Assembly: GCF_050870875.2 (NCBI RefSeq)
Contig: NZ_CP194041.2
Location: 3,844,001-3,908,000, forward strand
From: Agarivorans sp050870875
GTDB taxonomy: Bacteria; Pseudomonadota; Gammaproteobacteria; Enterobacterales; Celerinatantimonadaceae
Direction of reading: 5' to 3'
Length of the DNA stretch: 64,000 nucleotides
A program made the position numbers and the translations under genes. A model generated the notes under the pieces. It had not been told where the DNA came from, did no database searches, and worked only from the letters and a program-made list of their open reading frames with translations. Numbering within the stretch: position 1 is the stretch's first letter; each line of letters starts with the position of its first letter. Shown in pieces: positions 28,578 through 38,075 of the stretch.

Positions 28578-29339
28578 ATGATCCCAGCAGAACGCCATAA
28601 GTTAATCTTGTCACTACTTTCACAGCAGCAGCTCATCAGCATTAACCAGCTGATAGAAAAATTAGATGTTTCACATATGACAATACGAAGAGACATCGCA
28701 AAGCTAGAACAAAAAGGAAAAGTATTGTCGGTTTCCGGTGGCGTTCAACTGACTCAAAAAATCCATCAAGAGGCCTCTCACGATGCAAAAGCCACCCTGC
28801 ACGCACAGGAAAAAGTCGCAATTGGCGCCCTAGCCAGCCCTCTCATTCCCAAAGCATGTACCGTCTATTTGGATGCAGGAACGACAACCCTAGAAATAGC
28901 CCATTTAATTAGTGAGCGTTCCGATTTAGTGATCGTCACCAATGATTTTGTAATTGCCAATTTTCTGATCCAGCATAGTCACAGTGAGATTTACCATACT
29001 GGCGGGCGAATTGATCGAGAAAATCAATCTTGTATTGGCAGCAAGGTAGCTGAATTTCTATCTGGTATGAATATCGATATCGCCTTTGTGTCGACGTCTT
29101 CTTGGAACTTAAAAGGAATATCCACCCCCAGTGAGCCCAAAGTCATCGTGAAAAAAGCCATCGCGCAAGCCGCGCAGAATGTCGTTTTAGTTTCTGATGC
29201 CTCAAAATACGGAAAAGTAGGCACTTTTCACGCCCTAGACATGAATCAATTCAACATCATCATTACCGATTCAAGTTTTCCACAGAGCATTCAACAAGAG
29301 TTACAAGAGAAAGGGATCACCGTGCTAACTCCGCGATAG
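28578..29339 (+). CDS. DeoR/GlpR-family transcriptional regulator
   Basis: A 253-residue repressor. The N-terminal helix-turn-helix (SINQLIEKLDVSHMTIRRDIAKLEQKG, residues about 19-45; recognition helix in SHMTIRRDI) carries the DeoR signature. The C-terminal sugar-phosphate-binding domain (LDAGTTTLEIAHLI; VSDASKYGKVGTF) is isomerase-like and binds a phosphorylated intermediate. It is divergent from the ltnD operon, so it probably represses that operon until a tetronate phosphate accumulates. It stops at TAG. The inducer is inferred from the neighbours. Confidence 0.9.
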   Translation: MIPAERHKLILSLLSQQQLISINQLIEKLDVSHMTIRRDIAKLEQKGKVLSVSGGVQLTQKIHQEASHDAKATLHAQEKVAIGALASPLIPKACTVYLDAGTTTLEIAHLISERSDLVIVTNDFVIANFLIQHSHSEIYHTGGRIDRENQSCIGSKVAEFLSGMNIDIAFVSTSSWNLKGISTPSEPKVIVKKAIAQAAQNVVLVSDASKYGKVGTFHALDMNQFNIIITDSSFPQSIQQELQEKGITVLTPR

Positions 29340-29928
29340 CTGCCCATCAAGCTGACCGCTTCGCAGCCGAGGCCTCGGTTATTCACAACAATCACGCAAA
29401 CTCATGTTTGAGAAGCGACGCTTAATATGCTTTGATCGACCAAGCAACGGCAAGCCCCCTGCTTGGTCGCGTGCTACTCTTGCTTCAATCGAAGAGCAGC
29501 CCTTAATCACGCAGGTATTCCACATGCGGCGGTCAGCTTCACTTCAATTATCTGCAACAATCCACCAAGCAAAACCCTCCCATAAATGTTCATTAATGCA
29601 CCTAATTGGTTCAACTCGATGATTTTATTTGTTTGATAGGCAACTTTCCTTCCAGCCAATTTTGTCATCTTACCAATTGATTGAATAAATCTTATTTCAT
29701 ATACGAATAAACAAAAAAACATAAAAATTACATAAAATTAATAACTTAAAAACACCCTTGAAATTAAATCATAAGTTACACAATTATTTACCTGCTTATA
29801 AAAGCAGCATAATTCAAGTTCTCATTGGAGCTTCGGCACTCAATTTGCAGAAAACCTAACCAAGTAATTAATCATAATGATTTGTATTTAATATTTTTCA
29901 CTCTGTCATGCATCTTTTGGGAGCTGAA
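29340..29928. other. intergenic region between the DeoR and GntR genes
   Basis: About 590 bp without a supportable gene. A 9-bp inverted repeat, GACCAAGCA (29438-29446) and TGCTTGGTC (29460-29468), may end the DeoR transcript but lacks a T-run. The remainder is AT-rich and presumably holds the GntR promoter. Confidence 0.4.
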
Positions 29929-30675
29929 ATGACATCCGAATTCAAGAATAAAACCAAACGAAAACTATCAGACTTAATTGTCGATGAAGTAAAACGGCTG
30001 ATTGTGTCTGAAGAACTCAAGCCAGGGGATCGTCTACCCAGTGAAAAAGATTTGATCGAGCAATATCAGATCTCCAAAGGAACAGTTAGAGAAGCATTAA
30101 AAGCCTTGGAAGTTGAGGGTTTGATCAAAACAAAACCAGGTCCAGGTGGCGGTGCATCACTGACTGAAGTTGGCACCGAGCCAGCCAGTAAAGCCTTGCG
30201 AAACTACCTTTACTTTCGTCACATCAGCCCAGAACAACTGTATCAAATGCGAAAACTAGTTGAGGTTGAGATAGCCGTGTCTGTGGTCGGACATTTGACG
30301 GAAGACGAACTTTCATTGCTGAGAAAGTACACCGATCAGTGCAGTAAAAAACCAAGCACAGAAGAAGAGCAGCGACTGCAGAAAATCGCCGAATTGGAAT
30401 TCCACAATGTGTTAGCGGATGCTTCGCCAAATCCAGTCCTGGGATTTTTTGGACGATTTTTAAACGAATTATTGAGAGATCTCGTCGTATTAAAAAAAGC
30501 CTATTTAATCGACTACTACGCATTCACAAAGTCGAATGTTGATTATCACTACGCACTCATTAGTGCGTATGACAAACAAGATAAAACCCAGGTTCGAACC
30601 CTGATGGGGGAGCACATGTGTGAAGCAGAAATGCACTTTGTCACGCTTGACGGAGAAATTTCTAAAAAAATGTAA
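29929..30675 (+). CDS. GntR-family regulator, FCD (FadR) subfamily
   Basis: A 248-residue regulator. The winged helix (residues about 8-75: GDRLPSEKDLIEQY, SKGTVREALKALEVEGLI) is followed by a helical FCD effector domain with metal-binding candidates (Asp/His in ELEFHNVLADASPNP and later histidines in DYHYALI and GEHMCEAEMHF). ATG 29929 is preferred to the upstream ATG because GGGAG lies 6 bases before it. It is 69 bp upstream of, and co-oriented with, the ABC importer, so it probably controls uptake and breakdown of that importer's substrate. The effector is unknown. Confidence 0.9.
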   Translation: MTSEFKNKTKRKLSDLIVDEVKRLIVSEELKPGDRLPSEKDLIEQYQISKGTVREALKALEVEGLIKTKPGPGGGASLTEVGTEPASKALRNYLYFRHISPEQLYQMRKLVEVEIAVSVVGHLTEDELSLLRKYTDQCSKKPSTEEEQRLQKIAELEFHNVLADASPNPVLGFFGRFLNELLRDLVVLKKAYLIDYYAFTKSNVDYHYALISAYDKQDKTQVRTLMGEHMCEAEMHFVTLDGEISKKM

Positions 30676-30744
30676 GGGATCTTAAATATAAATTACAAGC
30701 CATGAAACCAAGCCTTAAGGCCAACATCACCAAAGGAACTAAAG

Positions 30745-31938
30745 ATGATTAAAAAATATTTGAAACATACTGCACTTGTATTCTCAATAGCATCCGCTTC
30801 TTGCCTTGCACTTGCCCAAGACGAAGCCGTAACAATTTATGGCGTAAAATCTCTATCGGGAGGCTTTGCTAGTTATGGTAAGTATGCAGATATGGGGTCG
30901 AAATTAGCAGTTGAGCAATATGGAAAATTGCTTGGGCAAACACCCACTTATAAAGAGATCGACACCGAAGGTAATGCAGGGAAAGCGCTTCGTAAAGTAC
31001 AAGAAGCGATTAGCCAAGATAAAGCCAAGTTTTTTGATGGCGGCACCCTATCTTCAACGTCTCTGGCACTGGGTAAGGAAATCAATAAATCTGGCGGCGT
31101 CTTTATCACGCCAGCAGGTGCTGATGAGCTAACCGGTGTCGATTGTAACGCCGCCACATTTCGTTGGTCGGTGCCAACTTACGGCGCTATCAGAGAAACC
31201 GTGATCCCTTTGTTTAAAGAGCACCCAGAAAAAAAACGTTGGTATACCATCACCCCTCAATATGTATTCGGTGAAGCGCTACTATCTAATGCAGAAGCCG
31301 TATTTGATGAACTTGGCATTGAGCATGTGGGTAATAGTTACCACTCGTTACAAGAGCAAGAATTCTCTGGCTACCTCACCAACGCAATGGCGGCTCAACC
31401 AGACGTTCTCTTATTACTAAACTTCGGCGCTCAATCCTCTAATGCCTTACGCCAAGCGATTAACTTCGGCCTAAAAAATCGAATGACCATCTTAGTCACT
31501 TGGTCATCAGGCTTAGATCAATTCCAAGAACTCGGTGCTGATATCACAGAAAATGTCTACTTCGGCGCACAGTATTGGCACACCGTTGACACCCCATTCA
31601 ATGCAGCCCTAGTCAAGCAAGTTAAAGATGCATATGGTATCACCCCCAACTACCCATTAGCGGCCGATTACACCAGTACCAAACTTCTGTTAGATGCCAT
31701 TGCAGATGCAGGCTCAACCGAACCGAGTGCTGTCATCAAGGCTTTAGAGGGCAAGTCTTATGCGGGCCCAACTGGAACCGAAACCGTTCGAGCCGCCGAT
31801 CACCAAGTCTTGAAAAACTACTACCTATTAAAAGGTAAAGCCGCTTCAGAAATGAAAAATGCAGATGATTTTGCAGACATTATCAGCTATGGACAGTCTT
31901 TCCCTGACCAATCATCGCTCAAGTGCAAAGCTCTTTAA
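30745..31938 (+). CDS. branched-chain/amide-type ABC transporter, substrate-binding protein
   Basis: A 397-residue periplasmic binding protein (Peripla_BP_6 fold). Residues 1-24 are a signal peptide ending ALA before QDEAVTIYG. The type I fold shows SLSGGFASYGKYADMGSKLA at the N-lobe and later NYPLAADYTSTKLLLDAI. It resembles binding proteins for leucine-type, urea and short amide ligands. It is the first structural gene after the GntR regulator and is followed by both permeases and both ATPases. The hydrolases at the operon end suggest an amide or ureido ligand rather than a free amino acid. AAGGA precedes the start. Confidence 0.9.
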   Translation: MIKKYLKHTALVFSIASASCLALAQDEAVTIYGVKSLSGGFASYGKYADMGSKLAVEQYGKLLGQTPTYKEIDTEGNAGKALRKVQEAISQDKAKFFDGGTLSSTSLALGKEINKSGGVFITPAGADELTGVDCNAATFRWSVPTYGAIRETVIPLFKEHPEKKRWYTITPQYVFGEALLSNAEAVFDELGIEHVGNSYHSLQEQEFSGYLTNAMAAQPDVLLLLNFGAQSSNALRQAINFGLKNRMTILVTWSSGLDQFQELGADITENVYFGAQYWHTVDTPFNAALVKQVKDAYGITPNYPLAADYTSTKLLLDAIADAGSTEPSAVIKALEGKSYAGPTGTETVRAADHQVLKNYYLLKGKAASEMKNADDFADIISYGQSFPDQSSLKCKAL

Positions 31939-31999
31939 AAGTTCCACGCCACTTTGCTCAATTGACGAAGTGGCGCGTCAATATTGTTAGAGGTGAATT

Positions 32000-32857
32000 A
32001 TGAACCTGTATTTATTTCAGGCAGTAAATGGGATAGGGCTTGGAATGATTTATTTCCTCTTCTCGGTAGGGCTTACTATCATTTTTGGGCTACTTAACTT
32101 TGTGAACTTTGCTCACGGTGCTTTTTATCTTCTGGGAGCATACCTGAGCTATACCGCCGTCGCAGTAACTGGAAATTACTGGCTGGCACTGGTTGCCGTC
32201 CCCATTTGTATCGCACTCATTGCCTGGGCATGTGAAAGAACCTTGATCAAAAGGGTCTACCATCTTCCACACACCTATCAAATTCTAGTGACTTTAGGCG
32301 TTGCCCTCATCATTCAAGAGCTCTGTATTTCAATATGGGGACCAATAGGGAAGCACGTTGCGCCTCCTGATTCTCTGAAAGGTGTATTTCAAATCGGAGA
32401 CTTCTTCTATCCAGAATATCGACTCTTTGTGATTGCTTTTTCGGCTGTGGTTGCGATTCTGGTTTGGCTATTACTAGATAAAACCAAATTTGGCGCACTA
32501 GTGCGAGCCGGCAGTGAAGACGCTGAAACCGTTTCACTATTAGGAACCCATACCCATCGCTTATTCTCAATTACCTTTGCCTTAGGAGTCGGTCTTGCAG
32601 GTCTTGCTGGCGTACTCGCAGCCCCCATTAGAGGCGTAAGTCCATTTGTAGGGCCAGAAGTTCTTGGGATTGCATTCGTGGTGGTCGTCATTGGAGGAAT
32701 GGGTTCTTTCACTGGCGCGTTAGTGGGCGGGTTATTGGTTGGTTTGGTACAAAGTCTAATGACCACCATTTGGCCGCAAGGTGCCAGCTTAATGATTTAT
32801 GGCGCGATGGCAGTGGTCATTTTATTGCGTCCTTACGGATTATTCGGGAGAGCATAA
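32000..32857 (+). CDS. branched-chain-type ABC transporter permease (LivH family)
   Basis: A 285-residue inner-membrane permease with about eight hydrophobic segments. The family block GLTIIFGLLNFVNFAHGAFYLLG lies near residues 24-46 (quoted in part: NFVNFAHGAFY), and the cytoplasmic EAA-like loop around AGSEDAETVSLLG precedes a late GFVVVVIGGMGS-like stretch (AFVVVVIGGMGSFTGALVGG). AGAGGTGA supports the start. The livM-type gene follows after one base, so both half-permeases are made together. Confidence 0.92.
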   Translation: MNLYLFQAVNGIGLGMIYFLFSVGLTIIFGLLNFVNFAHGAFYLLGAYLSYTAVAVTGNYWLALVAVPICIALIAWACERTLIKRVYHLPHTYQILVTLGVALIIQELCISIWGPIGKHVAPPDSLKGVFQIGDFFYPEYRLFVIAFSAVVAILVWLLLDKTKFGALVRAGSEDAETVSLLGTHTHRLFSITFALGVGLAGLAGVLAAPIRGVSPFVGPEVLGIAFVVVVIGGMGSFTGALVGGLLVGLVQSLMTTIWPQGASLMIYGAMAVVILLRPYGLFGRA

Positions 32858-32858
32858 G

Positions 32859-33854
32859 ATGAATACGAAGACTTCTATTTTTGGCGGAATAACCATCCTA
32901 GCCTTAGCATTGATTGTGTTAATGCCGATATTACTTCCTTCCATCACACTCGCAACAGAGATTCTAATATTTGCTCTCGCCGCATTAGCCTGCAACCTTC
33001 TTCTAGGTTATACCGGCCTCTTGTCATTCGGACAGGGGATCTTTTTTGGCGGCGGCGCTTATAGCGCTTCATTAGTCATGATCCATCTAAATTTTGGATT
33101 AATAGCAGCCCTAGCCACGGCCATTTTGATTGGTGCATCACTGGCTCTAATCGTTGGCGCTTTGTCGATCAGAAGAACTGGGATTTACTTTGTCATGCTT
33201 ACGCTGGCCTTCACTCAGATGGCATATTTCTTAGCCTATACATTTAGTCAATGGACTGGCGGTGATAACGGGCTACTCGATGTACCTCGGCCTCCGCTCG
33301 CAATCTTTGGAATGACAATCAGCGATCTACAGAGCAGCGAAGCATTTTATGTTTTTGTCGCAAGCCTTTTTGTGATTGTGTTTGTGTTTGCCCGAAGAGT
33401 GATCCATTCGCCCTTTGGAACAACCCTTGTGGCAATTCGAGAAAACGAAGGCCGCTCTTCGGCGGTCGGCTTCTCAACCAACCATTTCAAGCTAACGGCC
33501 TTTGTCATTTCGGGGGCGATAACCGGCCTTGCTGGGGCTCTCTACGCGCTTCTTTTAAACTTCGCCCCGCTGTCAAACATTGAATTAGCCATGTCAGAAA
33601 ACATCATGATTATGACCATCATCGGAGGAACCGGCTCATTACTCGGTTCCATTCTGGGGGCTGGCTCAATTGTCTTGATAGGAGATCTACTCTCATCGAT
33701 ATGGCCGAGGTGGATGATGATCTTGGGAGCTGCATTGATCGCGGTCGTATTGTTCCTTCCTGAGGGTTTGTGGGGGGGGCTAAGGTCTTTAAGTTCCAAA
33801 TTATTGGTATCTAAAAAATCCAAGCAAGAGGCTATTTCCGAGGTGACCAAATGA
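32859..33854 (+). CDS. branched-chain-type ABC transporter permease (LivM family)
   Basis: A 331-residue second permease subunit. It has the LivM hallmarks LLLGYTGLLSFGQGIFFGGG near residues 47-66 and GRSSAVGFSTNHFKLTAFV in the ATPase-contacting loop, with about nine hydrophobic segments. The frame is open further upstream inside livH, but ATG 32859, just after the livH stop and behind GGGAGAG, gives the normal length. Its stop overlaps the start of the livG-type gene (ATGA). Confidence 0.92.
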   Translation: MNTKTSIFGGITILALALIVLMPILLPSITLATEILIFALAALACNLLLGYTGLLSFGQGIFFGGGAYSASLVMIHLNFGLIAALATAILIGASLALIVGALSIRRTGIYFVMLTLAFTQMAYFLAYTFSQWTGGDNGLLDVPRPPLAIFGMTISDLQSSEAFYVFVASLFVIVFVFARRVIHSPFGTTLVAIRENEGRSSAVGFSTNHFKLTAFVISGAITGLAGALYALLLNFAPLSNIELAMSENIMIMTIIGGTGSLLGSILGAGSIVLIGDLLSSIWPRWMMILGAALIAVVLFLPEGLWGGLRSLSSKLLVSKKSKQEAISEVTK

Positions 33855-34612
33855 ACTCAAGTTACTTATTAGAAACCTCTAAATTAGGCTTAGATTATGG
33901 GGCATTTTCTGCGGTAGGAAGTGTTGATTTAAAGATCAAGAAAGGCTCAATTCATACGGTGATCGGCCCAAATGGTGCCGGAAAAACCTCATTATTTCAC
34001 TGCTTAACTGGCGAACGAAAACCAACCCGTGGAAAGATCTTTTTTAATGGCGAAGATTTGACTTATCTTGCGGCACATAAACGAGTATCGAAAGGGATGT
34101 CTCGCTCGTTTCAGGTAACCAGTCTCTTCCAAAACTTAGATGTACGTGAAAATTTACGTATCGCCGCTCAGGGTCGAGACGGCCTTAGTGCGCTCAAGTT
34201 TTGGGTTCCTGAAACCGCCAACCACAAGCATTTGCTAAAAGCCGATGAAGTGATGGAAAGAATTCAATTAGATAAGTGGGCTGACAAACTGGCCGGTGAG
34301 TTATCACATGGACAACAACGAATACTGGAAGTTGGTATGGCACTCTGCGGATCCCCATCATTACTATTGCTTGATGAACCGACCTCAGGAATGGGCGTTG
34401 ATGATATCCCAATGATGACCGGCTTAATTTCAGAACTAGGCAAAGATCATACGGTCATGCTGATTGAGCATAATATGCGACTCGTGATGTCTATTTCCGA
34501 CCGGATCACCGTGATGCACCAAGGCAATATTTTAATCGAAGGCTCTCCTGAAGAAGTCAAAGGGGATGAATTGGTTAAAAAAGCATACTTAGGAGAAAGT
34601 GGCAATGAGTAG
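33851..34612 (+). CDS. branched-chain-type ABC transporter ATPase (LivG family)
   Basis: A 253-residue ATPase that powers the importer. Walker A is GPNGAGKTSLFH near residue 39, the signature is ELSHGQQRILEVGMA, Walker B is LLLLDEPTSGM, and the switch histidine is in LIEHNMRLV. The signature has SHGQ rather than SGGQ, which is accepted in LivG proteins. It is longer than its partner LivF-type protein, as usual. It overlaps the permease gene upstream and the livF-type gene downstream and ends at TAG. Confidence 0.93.
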   Translation: MNSSYLLETSKLGLDYGAFSAVGSVDLKIKKGSIHTVIGPNGAGKTSLFHCLTGERKPTRGKIFFNGEDLTYLAAHKRVSKGMSRSFQVTSLFQNLDVRENLRIAAQGRDGLSALKFWVPETANHKHLLKADEVMERIQLDKWADKLAGELSHGQQRILEVGMALCGSPSLLLLDEPTSGMGVDDIPMMTGLISELGKDHTVMLIEHNMRLVMSISDRITVMHQGNILIEGSPEEVKGDELVKKAYLGESGNE

Positions 34613-35300
34613 ATTAGTGATCAACAACCTGCACTCTTTTTACGGTAAAAGCCATATTTTAAACGGAATTGACTTGGCGATTGAGTCTGGTGAAATTGTG
34701 ACACTGCTGGGACGAAACGGTGCCGGCAAAACCACCACCCTAAAAACTATCGTGAGTATCGTTAAAGCGCAACAAGGAGAAGTGCTATTAGATGAGGAAA
34801 ACCTTGTTGGTAAAGAAATATACGAAATCGCACGACGCGGGATTGCTTTAGTACCGGAGCACAGAGGCATTTTTGGCATTCTTTCCGTTGAAGAGAACCT
34901 CAAAATTGCAATCAACAAGCGTAGTCCCTGGAGTCTTGAAGACATTTATCAAATGTTCCCACGCCTCAAAGAACGCAGAAAGAACGGTGGCAACGCCCTA
35001 TCTGGGGGTGAACAACAAATGCTCGCGATCGCGCGAGCTTTAGTCAATGCCCCAAAATTTCTGCTACTTGACGAACCAACAGAGGGTCTCGCCCCCGTCA
35101 TCGTTGATGAAATCATCCGGATCCTCGCTCAGATTCGCGCTGCTGGTGTTGGCGTGCTGCTGGTTGAGCAAAATTTATCGGTATGCGAGAAGTTAGCCGA
35201 CAAACACTACGTGATCGAGCTTGGTGAAATTGTTTACCAAGGCTCTCAAACAGAATTTAGCAAACAAGACGAGATTAAAAATCGATATCTTGCGGTTTAG
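34605..35300 (+). CDS. branched-chain-type ABC transporter ATPase (LivF family)
   Basis: A 231-residue second ATPase with Walker A GRNGAGKTTTLK, signature LSGGEQQMLAIARAL, Walker B LLLDEPTEGLAP and switch histidine replaced by Gln in LVEQNLS, which is normal for LivF. ATG 34605 lies behind AGGAG and is preferred to the GTG six bases upstream. It overlaps the LivG-type gene by 8 bp and ends at TAG, 15 bp before the M20 hydrolase gene. It completes a five-part importer. Confidence 0.93.
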   Translation: MSRLVINNLHSFYGKSHILNGIDLAIESGEIVTLLGRNGAGKTTTLKTIVSIVKAQQGEVLLDEENLVGKEIYEIARRGIALVPEHRGIFGILSVEENLKIAINKRSPWSLEDIYQMFPRLKERRKNGGNALSGGEQQMLAIARALVNAPKFLLLDEPTEGLAPVIVDEIIRILAQIRAAGVGVLLVEQNLSVCEKLADKHYVIELGEIVYQGSQTEFSKQDEIKNRYLAV

Positions 35301-35315
35301 TGGAAGAAACGCTGT

Positions 35316-36587
35316 ATGCAAATGAATAAACGATCACCTAGCTTAGGGAAGATCAAGGTAAACACCGAACGTCTTTGGGACAGTTTGATGACCCATGGGC
35401 AAATTGGCCATACCCTAAAAGGTGGCTTAAATCGCTTGGCGCTAACCGAGCGAGACAAACAAGGCAGAGACTTATTTAAGAAGTGGTGTGAAGACGCGGG
35501 CTGTACCGTTTTAATCGATGAGATCGGTAATATTTTTGCACGAAGAGCTGGTCAAAACAATCATCTCCCCCCTGTCATGACAGGTTCCCACATTGATACC
35601 CAACCGACTGGTGGTAAGTTTGATGGCTGCTTTGGTGTGATGGCTGGTTTAGAAGCAATACGTACCTTGAACGCCCTGAACATACAAACGATTGCTCCGA
35701 TCGAAGTTGTCGCATGGACCAACGAAGAAGGCTCAAGATTTCCGCCATGCATGATGGGATCTGGTGTATTTACTGGAAAAATTTCACTCGACGAAGCGCT
35801 ATCCACAAAAGATGATGCTGGGATCTCAGTGCAAGATGCGCTCAATCAAATTGATTATAACGGTAACAAAAGCCATCTTGGCCATAAAGTCACCGCTTAT
35901 TACGAGGCACACATCGAGCAAGGTCCAGTACTGGAAGAACAGCAGAAACAGATCGGCGTTGTGGTTGGAGCCCTTGGCCAAAAGTGGTTTGATATAGAAA
36001 TAACGGGCATAGAAGCTCACGCAGGCCCAACCCCCATGCACCTTCGAAAAGATGCCGCCGTTGCTGGTGCTAAATTACTCCAATTTATACATCAAATAGC
36101 CCTGCAAAATTCGCCTCATGGCCGAGGAACAGTTGGCTGTTTTGAGATATTTCCAAGCTCTCGCAATGTGATTCCTGGTCGTGTAAAAATGACGGCCGAT
36201 CTCAGACACTTAGATTCAATAGTACTCGAAGCAATGACCCAAGACTTATACCGCAAAGTGGATACCTTGGCTCAAAAATACGGCCTTCAAATAAACATAA
36301 GCGCAACAGCCAATTTTCCTCCCATCTCCTTTGACAGCCAATGTATCGATCAAGTAAGAACTGCGGCCACCGACTTAGGATACCCGAATATGGATATTGT
36401 TAGTGGTGCGGGACATGACGCTATTTTTATGGCCGACGTGACGTCTGCCGGAATGATTTTCGTCCCTTGTGAGGGAGGGATAAGTCATAATGAACTCGAG
36501 AGAGCAAAGGCAGAAGACCTTGGTGCAGGAGCCTCTGTGCTACTGAATGTTCTATTATCTGCTGCTGGGGTCTTCGAAAATGACTAA
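35316..36587 (+). CDS. M20-family Zn-dependent amidohydrolase (N-carbamoylase/ureidopropionase type)
   Basis: A 423-residue cytosolic hydrolase of the hydantoinase/carbamoylase group, which cleaves N-carbamoyl amino acids, allantoate or beta-ureidopropionate. Bimetal ligands are visible: His92 in GSHIDTQPTGG, Asp103 in KFDGCFG, Glu137-Glu138 in TNEEGSRF, His199 in EAHIEQGP and the late His in GGISHNELE. GIEAHAGPTPMHLRKDA is the dimerisation-domain signature that binds substrate. GGAAG precedes the start. Between the importer and the amidase genes, it probably releases ammonia or carbamate from the imported compound. The substrate is not resolved. Confidence 0.88.
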   Translation: MQMNKRSPSLGKIKVNTERLWDSLMTHGQIGHTLKGGLNRLALTERDKQGRDLFKKWCEDAGCTVLIDEIGNIFARRAGQNNHLPPVMTGSHIDTQPTGGKFDGCFGVMAGLEAIRTLNALNIQTIAPIEVVAWTNEEGSRFPPCMMGSGVFTGKISLDEALSTKDDAGISVQDALNQIDYNGNKSHLGHKVTAYYEAHIEQGPVLEEQQKQIGVVVGALGQKWFDIEITGIEAHAGPTPMHLRKDAAVAGAKLLQFIHQIALQNSPHGRGTVGCFEIFPSSRNVIPGRVKMTADLRHLDSIVLEAMTQDLYRKVDTLAQKYGLQINISATANFPPISFDSQCIDQVRTAATDLGYPNMDIVSGAGHDAIFMADVTSAGMIFVPCEGGISHNELERAKAEDLGAGASVLLNVLLSAAGVFEND

Positions 36588-37989
36588 TTCCAAACATACT
36601 CATGTAGCAGACATGACAGCGGTCGAACTCAGCCAGCTGTTCCAATCCAAAGCACTTTCTCCGGTTGAAGCGACTCAAGCTTCACTGGAACGGATTGAGC
36701 AGTGTAACGCTTCGGTTAATGCATACTGCTTTATTGCTGAGCAGGATGCGCTCAAGGCTGCAAAACAATCTGAAGCACGTTGGTTTAAAGGAGCCCCACT
36801 CAGCAAAATTGATGGTATACCTAGCTCTATCAAAGACTTAACCTCTGTCGCTAAATGGCCGATCCGTAGCGGCTCATTGACCAGTTCTGAAGACTTGGCT
36901 GTCGTCGATGCTCCGTTTACTCAAAAGATGAGACAGGCTGGCGCGGTGATACTTGGTAAAACAACCACCCCCGAGTTCGGCTGGAAAGGCGTAACCGATA
37001 GTCGACTGACCGGTATCACCAGAAACCCTTGGAAAACAACTCAAACCTCTGGAGGATCTTCTGGTGGTGCTGCTGTCGCAGCAGCTTTAAACATGGGGGT
37101 TCTACACCAGGCCAGTGATGCTGGAGGCTCGATACGGATCCCCGCTTCCTTCTGCGGAGTATTTGGTATAAAACCGACATTTGGTTACATACCTCAATGG
37201 CCCGCAAGCGCGATGACAACTCTTTCTCACCTCGGACCAATCACCAGAACGGTTCAAGACAGCTTGTTAATGATGGATATCGTCGCGACCCCCGACATCA
37301 GGGATTGGTACTCAAACAGTGTTTTTAGCGGGACTTGGAGCGATGCCAATAAATGGCCTCTCGATGGCATCAAAATAGCCTACAGTCCAACGCTTGGCTA
37401 CGTCGATGTTGATCCCCTGATACTCAAACTAATTGATGTTGCTGTCACATCACTTGAGCAACTGGGCGCAAAGGTGGAGCGAGTCACACCCAACTTCCAA
37501 GATCCCATCGATACTTTTTCAACGCTTTGGTTTGCTGGGGCTGCGAAAGTAATCTCTGGCTTCAGTCAAAAACAACGCGAATTGCTCGACCCAGGTTTTC
37601 TCAAGATTGGTGAACAGGGGAGTAAGATTGACATCGTCGACTATATGAAGGCTGTCGATCAACGAGCCGAATTAGGACGCACCATGCAGGCCTTTCATTC
37701 AAACTACGATATTTTAATCACCCCAACCCTGCCTCGTACGGCCTTTGAAGCAGGCCAAAACACCGAGACTCAACAGCAGAAACACTGGATGGATTGGACG
37801 CCATTTTCTTACCCCTTTAATCTCACGCAGCAACCCGCATTGTCGATTCCCTGCGGTCAAGTCAACGGATTACCTGTAGGACTTCAAATTGTCGCGGATA
37901 GAGGGAATGACTTAATGGCCATAAACATCGCAAAACATATTGAAGATTTAATTCCCACTCAATTTTTGGATGCCCCTAGAATTGCTTGA
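36580..37989 (+). CDS. amidase, amidase-signature (AS) family
   Basis: A 469-residue serine amidase. The Ser-cisSer-Lys triad is visible: Lys85 in SSIKDLTSV, cis-Ser at 160/161 in QTSGGSSGGAAV, and nucleophile Ser184 in DAGGSIRIPAS. It hydrolyses an amide to acid and ammonia. The start overlaps the M20 gene by 8 bp, so the two hydrolases are made together and probably act in sequence on one imported amide or ureido substrate. Length is normal for the family. The GatA-type role is excluded by context (no gatB or gatC). Confidence 0.9.
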   Translation: MTNSKHTHVADMTAVELSQLFQSKALSPVEATQASLERIEQCNASVNAYCFIAEQDALKAAKQSEARWFKGAPLSKIDGIPSSIKDLTSVAKWPIRSGSLTSSEDLAVVDAPFTQKMRQAGAVILGKTTTPEFGWKGVTDSRLTGITRNPWKTTQTSGGSSGGAAVAAALNMGVLHQASDAGGSIRIPASFCGVFGIKPTFGYIPQWPASAMTTLSHLGPITRTVQDSLLMMDIVATPDIRDWYSNSVFSGTWSDANKWPLDGIKIAYSPTLGYVDVDPLILKLIDVAVTSLEQLGAKVERVTPNFQDPIDTFSTLWFAGAAKVISGFSQKQRELLDPGFLKIGEQGSKIDIVDYMKAVDQRAELGRTMQAFHSNYDILITPTLPRTAFEAGQNTETQQQKHWMDWTPFSYPFNLTQQPALSIPCGQVNGLPVGLQIVADRGNDLMAINIAKHIEDLIPTQFLDAPRIA

Positions 37990-38042
37990 TCTTAGCAAAT
38001 GGTTAGTTGGATAATTTTTCAAGCTATCTAAATCAAGACAAA

Positions 38043-38075
38043 GCCGATTGATGACCTCATTCGATATCAATCGGC
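38043..38075 (+). terminator. hairpin after the amidase operon
   Basis: Perfect 10-bp arms GCCGATTGAT and ATCAATCGGC surround a 13-base loop, about 55 bp after the amidase stop codon. No T-run follows, so it may be a factor-dependent end or an mRNA-stabilising stem. Confidence 0.5.
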
